Source: DYEP01 sp040755615
GTDB taxonomy: Bacteria > Bacillota > Sulfobacillia > DUSP01 > DYEP01
Direction of reading: 5' to 3'
Assembly: GCA_040755615.1 (NCBI GenBank)
Contig: JBFMAL010000038.1
Location: 1-26,033 of the forward strand
DNA: 26,033 bases
Shown here: positions 7,022-13,854 of the stretch, one piece after another
How positions within the stretch are numbered: the stretch's first letter is position 1
Layout: every line of letters starts with the position of its first letter
Notes under the pieces: generated by a model
Databases searched by the model: none
The model's input: only the letters and a program-made list of their open reading frames with translations
What the model was told of the DNA's origin: nothing
Translations under genes and position numbers: made by a program

Positions 7022-8044
7022 TCAACTCTGTTCAAATACCAGCTCTTCCAGTTCCCGCCGTTTCATTCGTGTCATCAGGCTATCGAGACATCTGCCCGGG
7101 TGGGCACCCTCAAAGAGGATGCTGTGGATCTGTTCCACAATTGGCATCGCCACACCCTCCCTGGCTGCAAGCCTCCGGGCAGCCCGGGTAGTATTCACAC
7201 CCTCTACCACCAGCCGGGTCTCCCCTAGCACTTCCTCAAGACGTTTGCCCTGCCCAAGCAAAAGGCCGCATCTGCGATTCCTGCTGAGTTCCCCCGTGCA
7301 TGTGAGCACCAGGTCGCCAAGGCCCGACAGGCCAGCGAACGTGAGTGGGTTGGCACCCATCTTGAGTCCAAGCCGCGCCAGTTCCGCCACAGAACGGGTC
7401 ATGAATGCGGCGCGGGCGTTCTGTCCGATATTCATACCGTCGATTATGCCCACGCCTATCGCGTAGATGTTCTTCAGCGCGCCGCCGAGCTCTACTCCCA
7501 GGGCGTCGGTATGACTGTACACTCGGAACCTCTCGGTCATGAATGCATCCTGCACACGTCTTGCGGTATCCTCGTCAACACACGCGGCCACTGAGGCCGT
7601 GGGCAGCCCTCGGGCTACCTCCAGGGCGAAGTTCGGCCCGGATAACACGGCCACTTTGCGCGGACTCGTCCCGGTCTCCTGTACGATCACCTCCGACATG
7701 CGAAGCAAGGTATCGACCTCAATCCCTTTTGTTAGGCTCACGATCACCATTTCTATTTTCGTACGCGGAAGCCGCCTTAAGACGTCCCTCACCCCGTGCG
7801 ATGGTACCGCCACCACTAAGAACTCCGCACCTTCCACAGCGCGCTCCATGTCAGATGTGATATGCAGCGTCCTGGGTAACATCACCCCCGGAAGGTAGTC
7901 GCGGTTGCATCGCTCTTCTGCCATTGCCCGGGCATGCTCTTCGCGGCGCGTCCAGAGAGTGACTTCATCACCCTTGCCCGCCAGGAGTATGGAAATGGCG
8001 GTACCCCAGCCGCCACCCCCCAACACGCATACCTTCACGCTCAC
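7022..8044 (-). CDS. gpsA: NAD(P)-dependent glycerol-3-phosphate dehydrogenase
   Basis: A 340-residue GpsA, which reduces dihydroxyacetone phosphate to sn-glycerol-3-phosphate for phospholipid synthesis. The N-terminal Rossmann motif is VLGGGGWGTA (6-15). The family signatures SLTKGIE, LSGPNFALEVARG and GGALKNIYAIG (with the catalytic lysine), and the C-terminal CTGELSRNRRCG, are all visible. The start is placed at the GTG at 8044, which overlaps the der stop as GTGA; a GTG two codons later is an alternative. Longer in-frame starts run into der. In many Firmicutes plsY lies between der and gpsA; here the two overlap directly, so plsY must be elsewhere. Confidence 0.95.
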   Translation of the reverse strand: MSVKVCVLGGGGWGTAISILLAGKGDEVTLWTRREEHARAMAEERCNRDYLPGVMLPRTLHITSDMERAVEGAEFLVVAVPSHGVRDVLRRLPRTKIEMVIVSLTKGIEVDTLLRMSEVIVQETGTSPRKVAVLSGPNFALEVARGLPTASVAACVDEDTARRVQDAFMTERFRVYSHTDALGVELGGALKNIYAIGVGIIDGMNIGQNARAAFMTRSVAELARLGLKMGANPLTFAGLSGLGDLVLTCTGELSRNRRCGLLLGQGKRLEEVLGETRLVVEGVNTTRAARRLAAREGVAMPIVEQIHSILFEGAHPGRCLDSLMTRMKRRELEELVFEQS

Positions 8045-9372
8045 GATCCTGGCCCCCTCTCTGGCCTTCTTCTCTTCCACACAATGTTTATGGGTGTACC
8101 CAGGAACCCGAACTCCTCCCGTATTTGTGCTTCCAGGTACCTCCGGTAAGGGTCTGTGACCATGGATGGGTCATTGACGAAGCCGGCAAACGTAGGAGGC
8201 TTCGTAGATACCTGAGTCATGTAATATATGCGGAATGACCGGCCACCTGCTGAAGGCGTGGGGGCAAATACCTGGGCGCTTCGCACTATCCTGTTGAGGC
8301 TCGAAGTCGATACGCGGGCGGTATACGCCTGATATACCTTCTGGAGCATGGGCACGATGTCCGGCACCCTCTTTCCCATCTTTGCGGACACGAACATTAC
8401 AGGTGCATATGGCATGAAGTGGATCTGCCTCCTGATGTCCTCAAGGATATCTCCCGTGGTTTGTCCCTCCCGGTCCAGGAGGTCACATTTATTTACTACT
8501 ATAACACAGCCCTTACCGTGCTCCGAGGTATAGCCTGCTATCCGCTTATCCTGCTCGCTCACTCCCTCGGTCGCATCTATTACAAGAAGCACTACGTCGG
8601 CCCTCTCTATGGCTCCCAGCGCCCGGGCAACGCTGTAGCGCTCAAGCCTTGTACCGATCTTCCCCTTCCTCCTCATGCCTGCCGTGTCAATGAAGAGAAA
8701 CCTGTTATTCCCCTGCTCCCACAACACGTCGACGGCGTCGCGCGTGGTGCCTGGTGCGTCGTCAACCAGCACCCGGTCGCAGCCGATGAGCCGGTTAAGC
8801 AGAGACGATTTACCCACATTGGGCCTGCCCGCAAGGCATACCTTGATTGGATCAGGGCCCGGAGCCTCGTTGCGGCCCTCCGGCAGCAACAAAACCAGCC
8901 TGTCCAGCAAGTCCCCTATGTTCAGCCCTTGGGCTGCTGAGATGCTGATGGGATCGCCAAGGCCGAGCGAGTAGAATTCTGCCTCCTGGGCCGCGCGAGA
9001 AAAGTCGTCCACCTTATTGACAGCAAGGATCACCGGCTTTTTTGATTTTCTGATCAACTCGGCTATCTCCCTATCCGCCTCCGTCAGCCCGTCGCGAGCA
9101 TCCACCAGGAACAGGAGGGCGTCGGACTCCTCTATTGCCAGCGAGACCTGCTCCAAAATTGCTACTGCCAAGCTGGATGAATCACCATGGATAATGCCGC
9201 CTGTGTCGATGATGCCAAAACGCCTCCCCAGCCATTCGGTTTCACCGAACAGCCGGTCTCTCGTCACGCCTGGCTCCTTCTCTACAATGGCCACACGGCG
9301 TTGGATGATCCTGTTAAAAAGCGAAGACTTGCCCACGTTGGGCCTTCCTATAATCGCTACCACTGGCAGCAC
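8041..9372 (-). CDS. der: Ribosome-associated GTPase Der (EngA)
   Basis: A 443-residue tandem GTPase needed for 50S ribosome assembly. Two G domains carry GRPNVGKS at 9-16 and again at 182-189, with DTGG and DTAGM switch motifs and NKVD and NKCD specificity motifs, followed by a KH-like C-terminal domain. The start is a GTG at 9372, nine bases after GGAGG and one base after the stop of the DUF512 gene, so the two are coupled. Length and domain order are normal. Confidence 0.97.
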   Translation of the reverse strand: MLPVVAIIGRPNVGKSSLFNRIIQRRVAIVEKEPGVTRDRLFGETEWLGRRFGIIDTGGIIHGDSSSLAVAILEQVSLAIEESDALLFLVDARDGLTEADREIAELIRKSKKPVILAVNKVDDFSRAAQEAEFYSLGLGDPISISAAQGLNIGDLLDRLVLLLPEGRNEAPGPDPIKVCLAGRPNVGKSSLLNRLIGCDRVLVDDAPGTTRDAVDVLWEQGNNRFLFIDTAGMRRKGKIGTRLERYSVARALGAIERADVVLLVIDATEGVSEQDKRIAGYTSEHGKGCVIVVNKCDLLDREGQTTGDILEDIRRQIHFMPYAPVMFVSAKMGKRVPDIVPMLQKVYQAYTARVSTSSLNRIVRSAQVFAPTPSAGGRSFRIYYMTQVSTKPPTFAGFVNDPSMVTDPYRRYLEAQIREEFGFLGTPINIVWKRRRPERGPGS

Positions 9373-9373
9373 G

Positions 9374-10648
9374 CTACAGCACCTCCTTCAGGCTGGAAAG
9401 CAGGGACTCCCCATCAGGCGGTGTGAAGACCAGCTCAGCATTGACCGCGCGGTCAAGCCACGCGGCGGTCTTTCCGTCGAGGAACCTGCCTCTATTCAGC
9501 ATGGATGCAGGAATGAGCACCGGCCCTTTGAGCGGTCGCTTGAGCGCATGCGCCAGATCCCCCGACGTGAGGAGCCCGGAAACGGTGACCTGTGGACCGA
9601 AAAATCTGTTCTCCACAGGAATGACCGTGATCCGCGCCCCTGCCTTCCGTATGGCAGAGAAGGCGGGCGCAAGTAGCGATGCCGCAGCCACACCAGTCGC
9701 AATAGCGACATCCTTGTGCGGCAAAGGTGACAGGTGCTCATTCACCTCGGAAATGAACTGCCGGGCCATCCCCACGCCGTTTTCGATCTGGGGGTAGCTG
9801 CCGTAGTATTCTTCAGGCCAGAGGGGCTTTCCAGACAGCCAGAACAACTCATCTGCGGGGTATACTACTGCCTCGCCCAGGCCTGCCCGGAATCTCTCGG
9901 CAAGCACCTCCACAAGAGAAAGCGCATCCACCGCCGCGCGTCTGTCACACGGGGCGATATGACGCTTCTGGTACTTGGTAAGCCCCACTGGCACCACCCC
10001 GATTGAACGTACCCCCGGGTAATGCGCCGCTAAATCCTTTATGGTCTCTTCGAGGACCTCTTTGTCGTTCACCCCGGGGAGTAGTACCACCTGGGTGTGA
10101 ATTTCCACTCCCGCGCCCACAAGGCGGCGTATCCCTTCCATCACGTTCATATCACATTTCATAAGCCGCTTTCGGATTTCACGGCGAGTGGCGTGGACGG
10201 ACACATAAAGCGGTGACAGCCCCTGCTCTTTTATCCGCTTGTAGTCTTCGTCTTTTAAGTTTGAGAGCGTAATGAAATTGCCATACAGGAACGAAAGCCG
10301 AAAGTCGTCATCTTTGACGTAAAGGGAAGGCCTGAGCCCCGGCGGCATCTGCTGCAAAAAACAGAATTCGCATGCATTGTTGCATGAGCGCACCCCGTCG
10401 AACAACACATCCGTGAATTCTACCCCGAGATCTTCTGAGTAGTCCTTTTCCAAATGATAAGTAATCTCTTCGCCTGTTGCTTTTCTGACCAGAACCTTCA
10501 CTTCTTCTCCGGCCATCAGGAATCTGTAGTCAATGATATCCCGGAGAGCCTGGCCGTCGATGGATACCACCACGTCACCCGGAGAAAGCCCCATCGCTTC
10601 ACCGAGGGAACCGCTGGGTACGGCGCTTATGGTACCGCCCGTGTGCAT
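9374..10648 (-). CDS. PDZ–radical SAM–DUF512 protein
   Basis: A 424-residue member of the COG1625/DUF512 family. An N-terminal PDZ-like domain (about 5-60, with GLSPGDVVVSIDGQ) is followed by a radical SAM-like domain with the [4Fe-4S] ligands Cys89, Cys93 and Cys96 in CNNACEFCF (CX3CX2C), then the DUF512 region with PADELFW and EENG-like segments. The biochemical role of the family is unknown. It is the usual neighbour of der in Clostridia, and here the gene ends one base before der starts. ATG at 10648 with a modest GGTGGGG ribosome site is the likely start. A TATAAT sits in the leader. Confidence 0.88.
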   Translation of the reverse strand: MHTGGTISAVPSGSLGEAMGLSPGDVVVSIDGQALRDIIDYRFLMAGEEVKVLVRKATGEEITYHLEKDYSEDLGVEFTDVLFDGVRSCNNACEFCFLQQMPPGLRPSLYVKDDDFRLSFLYGNFITLSNLKDEDYKRIKEQGLSPLYVSVHATRREIRKRLMKCDMNVMEGIRRLVGAGVEIHTQVVLLPGVNDKEVLEETIKDLAAHYPGVRSIGVVPVGLTKYQKRHIAPCDRRAAVDALSLVEVLAERFRAGLGEAVVYPADELFWLSGKPLWPEEYYGSYPQIENGVGMARQFISEVNEHLSPLPHKDVAIATGVAAASLLAPAFSAIRKAGARITVIPVENRFFGPQVTVSGLLTSGDLAHALKRPLKGPVLIPASMLNRGRFLDGKTAAWLDRAVNAELVFTPPDGESLLSSLKEVL

Positions 10649-10683
10649 CCGTCTACCCCACCGTCCTGCAGTCTGTAGTTCCT

Positions 10684-10689
10684 ATTATA
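10684..10689 (-). promoter_or_regulatory. TATAAT -10 element ahead of the DUF512–der–gpsA unit
   Basis: A perfect TATAAT on the minus strand lies 36 bases upstream of the DUF512 ATG and downstream of the terminator that ends the preceding transcript. No convincing -35 is present 16-18 bases upstream (TGGAAC-like), so the promoter may be weak or activator-dependent. Confidence 0.4.
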
Positions 10690-10740
10690 TCCCTTCTCTG
10701 GAGTGGGTTCCACGTCCTGCATAAAGTAGCCACAAGCCCA

Positions 10741-10791
10741 AAAGAAGGGCAGCCGGAACGCACTTTGTTCTTCCGGCTGCTCCATTTTTTG
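10741..10791 (-). terminator. Terminator downstream of the DUF3189 gene
   Basis: A perfect 10-bp stem, GCAGCCGGAA (10750-10759) with TTCCGGCTGC (10772-10781), has a T-rich tract on each side: CCTTCTTTT on the minus strand and CCATTTTTT on the plus strand. It lies four bases past the end of the DUF3189 gene and closes the DUF1614–spoIIP–DUF3189 transcript. Confidence 0.8.
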
Positions 10792-10794
10792 CCT

Positions 10795-11688
10795 CTACGT
10801 GACGATCTTTTGCAGCTCTGTCCAGGCGATGTCCGTGCCGCGACTCAAGAACCAACCGCCTATGCGCGTGTAGTGTTCGAGGTACTGTCCGAGAGTAATA
10901 TCACCGAAGCGCGGCGTTACAGGTATGAGCCGGCAGTCGGCGTGCGCGTAGTGCTGGTCTACCCAAGACCTGAGCGAGCCGAGCACCAGCCGATCTTCAA
11001 CCTGGCAAGGCAAGAAGTACACTTCCCGGTGCTGCGCCTCGCCCATGCAGATGGGTTCTCCGGCAGGAAGACTGCGTGCAAGAAGCGCCAGCTGCTTGAT
11101 ACGGACCGCATCAGGTGGCGCGTGCATCTGCTCTACAGCAATCAAGGCGGCGAGCAGCCCTTCCACCCGGCCTTCACTGCCCAGGATGACGGTCCTTGGC
11201 GGAGCCTGCTCCCGCCTGCCGGCTGGCTCCTCTTGAGAAAGGTTCGCCTTCACCCGTTTCACAAGACCAGAAAGCCCCCGGAAGGCTGCCTTCGTACCGC
11301 GGAGCACTACGGCTCTGCCCACCTTCACATTGCCCAGTCTCCTTGACAGAAAGCCGCCGGTCCTCATGCTCACATTTACGTACCTCATCGTATTCACAAA
11401 CAGCGTACGCACGCTCCCGGGCGCATAGATCCGCTCAAGACCTACGAGTGCTTGCTTGATCCTGCGGAAAGAGTGCCTCCGTCCCAAGCAGTAGACCCGG
11501 TGCCCGCGCTCATCTTCGCCCACAAAGATGGTCTTCCCCGCATCCGCGGATGTCAGCTTGTCAAACAGCGGGAGCGAGACGAGCTGGTCATCTTCCGGAA
11601 GTCTATCATCGGGCAGAAGACCAACATGAATGGAGGCAGCCACCACGGAAGAGTGGGTGCCTCCGTAACAGTGGTAAATTACGTTCAT
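10795..11688 (-). CDS. DUF3189 family protein with two DUF3189-like halves
   Basis: A 297-residue protein. Residues 1-120 match the DUF3189 pattern: IYHCYGGTHSSVVAASIHVG (4-23), VFGED-like FVGEDE (55-60), VYCLGRR (65-71) and TGGFLSRRLG (110-119). Residues about 165-285 look like a second, worn copy: VILGSEGRVEGLLAALIAVE, ICMGEAQ, VYFLPCQ (223-229) and IGGWFLSRG (276-284), joined by a basic linker. The HCYGGTHSS signature is lost in the second copy. Function of the family is unknown. The ATG overlaps the spoIIP stop as ATGA, so translation is coupled to a sporulation gene. Confidence 0.8.
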   Translation of the reverse strand: MNVIYHCYGGTHSSVVAASIHVGLLPDDRLPEDDQLVSLPLFDKLTSADAGKTIFVGEDERGHRVYCLGRRHSFRRIKQALVGLERIYAPGSVRTLFVNTMRYVNVSMRTGGFLSRRLGNVKVGRAVVLRGTKAAFRGLSGLVKRVKANLSQEEPAGRREQAPPRTVILGSEGRVEGLLAALIAVEQMHAPPDAVRIKQLALLARSLPAGEPICMGEAQHREVYFLPCQVEDRLVLGSLRSWVDQHYAHADCRLIPVTPRFGDITLGQYLEHYTRIGGWFLSRGTDIAWTELQKIVT

Positions 11689-12812
11689 TGTTTATTACGG
11701 TCGTCTCCGTGCTGCCTCTTTCTTGCAAACCAACCGATCGCGTTGGCGAACTCTTTGGTTGTCAGTGTCCTGAGTCTTTCCTTTGCCTCCTTGAGCCCGC
11801 CGGTAGCAAGGACAAGATAGAGCACTGCTCCTACGGCTAGCGCGATAAGAATCCATCCGATGGCGGAGTAGGAGCCCCTGTTCTGAGGTCCGGCTCCTGC
11901 CGCGCCCAGTACCGCAGGAAGCACAGACGCGAGCTTTGCTGCGCCTCGTTCTGCGGCCTCCCGATCGTTGGTCTGTGCACCTATCTCAAAGAGCATCGCC
12001 CTTGGGTGCATATCCTGGTTGTACTTCCCCTGCGCCATGAAGATACCGCGGATAAGCCCGGGCACTTGTTTGTCCGCCGCTGCCTTTATGCTCTTGGCGA
12101 AAGCGAGATTTGAGTTGAACTGCGGGTTCTGCCTGCCCACGACAAGCATAACCTGCGTCAGGTTCTCGCCGTTAAGCTGTTTCTCATAGGCTTCGGGCGG
12201 CGCCGAGTCCCGGTGGATGTCGAATATGGCGAGAGGACGCTTTTGCAGGAGCCTGGACGCCGTCCTCCTGGAACGCTCGTAAGCCCTGGCGTCGTGAGGT
12301 TCGTGCGATGTCATATCCTGTTCAACACTGAAGCCCTGCTGTTCTAAAGCACGCGCCAATGCGGAGCCCACCCGGTATATACCTCCGCGCCCGGGCGTCG
12401 CCTCGCTGCCGTCCGTGGGAATGTACGACTCAGAAGAGTGCGTGTGGTATATGGCGATCTGGTTGCTCGCTTGCGTCTGTACAGACGAAAGCCGCGGGAT
12501 CCAGGATGTGAGCCTGCTCCAGAGCGACGGCTGTTCAGTAGCGGCTTCAAGGTCCACCACACCGAGGTATTCAGTGTGGCAAAAGTCTCCGTCTATGGAG
12601 ATCACGCGATAGTGCCGGTTGTCTTCCGCGATGAACTCGTCGCCCACTGACACCAGGTGACCTGTGAACACCAGTTCTTTTCCCAGTTCGTCAAACAGAG
12701 TAAAATACCCGCGGTCTGTCCGTTCCTCGTGCGCCGACGCGGCAGTGCTCATGATCAATGTCAGGACCAGGGCCGTGGGGATCAATTTACTGATTGCTGT
12801 CTTTACTCGCAC
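11685..12812 (-). CDS. spoIIP: Stage II sporulation protein P, peptidoglycan amidase/endopeptidase
   Basis: A 375-residue SpoIIP. With SpoIID and SpoIIM it removes septal peptidoglycan so that the mother cell can engulf the forespore. The start is the GTG at 12812, seven bases after GGAGGGG; longer in-frame starts overlap the upstream gene more deeply and lack a ribosome site. A signal segment (10-27, ending AASA) precedes the catalytic domain with YHTHSSESY (122-130), IHRDS (199-203) and LFEIGAQTN (274-282), the zinc and catalytic motifs of the family. Unusually for a protein with a removable-looking signal, a second hydrophobic helix is present at 317-338, followed by a basic tail. Confidence 0.93.
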   Translation of the reverse strand: MRVKTAISKLIPTALVLTLIMSTAASAHEERTDRGYFTLFDELGKELVFTGHLVSVGDEFIAEDNRHYRVISIDGDFCHTEYLGVVDLEAATEQPSLWSRLTSWIPRLSSVQTQASNQIAIYHTHSSESYIPTDGSEATPGRGGIYRVGSALARALEQQGFSVEQDMTSHEPHDARAYERSRRTASRLLQKRPLAIFDIHRDSAPPEAYEKQLNGENLTQVMLVVGRQNPQFNSNLAFAKSIKAAADKQVPGLIRGIFMAQGKYNQDMHPRAMLFEIGAQTNDREAAERGAAKLASVLPAVLGAAGAGPQNRGSYSAIGWILIALAVGAVLYLVLATGGLKEAKERLRTLTTKEFANAIGWFARKRQHGDDRNKQ

Positions 12813-13566
12813 GCTCTTGCCCCTCCTCATCCGGATTCTGCACGCAAGGGTCTTGTTTCTGCCCGCCTTCTTTGTCGACCGGTTCTTCACCGGCACCGAG
12901 CGCCTCCGCCATCTTCTCTGGCTGGGAGCCGCCCTTTTCGCCGGTCGCACCGCCTGTACTGCGGGCTAATCGTTCCCTAGTTTCACCGACCAGTTCAGCC
13001 AGACCCGCCGCGAGGAGCCCGGAGACGATCACTGCGTCGAACGCGCCGGCACCGCCGATCCATGTGTCGGCACGCATTCCACGGGTGAGTACTTCGATGT
13101 AGTGAATCACGTCCGCCGTGATGATACCCAGGATGCCTGCAGCCAGCGCAGCCCGGCGGGATCTCCCCGCCAGGTAAGCCACGGCGCCGGCCAGGATGGC
13201 AAACACGTATGTAGGATCCACAAAGTGTACCGCCTCGGGGCCTGCAGGAAGCAGCTTTGATACAGCGTAAATTGCTGCAGCGGTGACCACCGCCGCGACG
13301 ACACCCCTTGTCCGCTCGGCCGCTTCGTCCGCAGTGACCAGCAGCCACACCGCAAACGCGAACGGTATGAGCCCTCCACCTATGTTGATCGAGAGTCCGC
13401 CTGGGCTTGGCCTTAACCTGATATTAAAAAGGCTGCCTACGATCACCGCGGCAATCACTGCGAGCGTCGCCTTGTCGCTCAATCTCATCCGGTCCAGTAT
13501 CCGCTGGGCCAGGCCGAAATACACGATGACTGCCACGATGACCAGTGCGATGGTTCCGACTGGCAT
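12787..13566 (-). CDS. DUF1614-like integral membrane protein
   Basis: A 259-residue membrane protein with about seven hydrophobic helices (roughly 3-21, 34-50, 62-79, 88-106, 118-134, 138-160, 174-194) and a hydrophilic C-terminal tail of about 60 residues rich in Glu, Gly and Lys. NIGGGLIPFAFAVWLL (61-76) and the conserved glycine-rich GGAGAFDAV (171-179) suggest the DUF1614 family, whose function is unknown. The ATG at 13566 has AAGGAGG ten bases upstream. Its last 26 bases overlap the start of spoIIP, indicating one transcript and coupled translation. It could be a membrane partner for sporulation, but this is inference from context only. Confidence 0.75.
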   Translation of the reverse strand: MPVGTIALVIVAVIVYFGLAQRILDRMRLSDKATLAVIAAVIVGSLFNIRLRPSPGGLSINIGGGLIPFAFAVWLLVTADEAAERTRGVVAAVVTAAAIYAVSKLLPAGPEAVHFVDPTYVFAILAGAVAYLAGRSRRAALAAGILGIITADVIHYIEVLTRGMRADTWIGGAGAFDAVIVSGLLAAGLAELVGETRERLARSTGGATGEKGGSQPEKMAEALGAGEEPVDKEGGQKQDPCVQNPDEEGQERASKDSNQ

Positions 13567-13794
13567 GTATGCCGGGCCTCCTTTTCTTGGGTTGCTCTAT
13601 ACTTTTATTCCTGCCCTCCAGCGCCCGGCGTTATTCCTTTTGGTTCAGGGATTGGAAGCACAACGTTGAGCAGTGCTTTGTACTACCTCTCTTTGACGGC
13701 AGGTACCCGTACGGCCATTTGCTCTCGTCCGGTTTGAGGCTTTCGACTCTCTGGACTCGGCTTAGTTTTGCGGTCTTGTTTGAAACGTGCCGGG

Positions 13795-13839
13795 CGAACA
13801 TAAACGGCCCCGCGCTTCGGGGCCGTCCCAGAATGTTCG
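13795..13839 (-). terminator. Strong hairpin terminator downstream of ispH-rpsA
   Basis: A nine-base perfect stem ACGGCCCCG/CGGGGCCGT (13804-13812, 13818-13826) with a five-base loop is extended by outer arms CGAACAT/ATGTTCG (13795-13801, 13833-13839). The T-run on the minus strand is short (TTTAT). It lies 16 bases past the ispH-rpsA stop. The remaining gap to 13566 shows no gene and no clear promoter. Confidence 0.65.
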
Positions 13840-13854
13840 CTATCCTTGTTTTCG

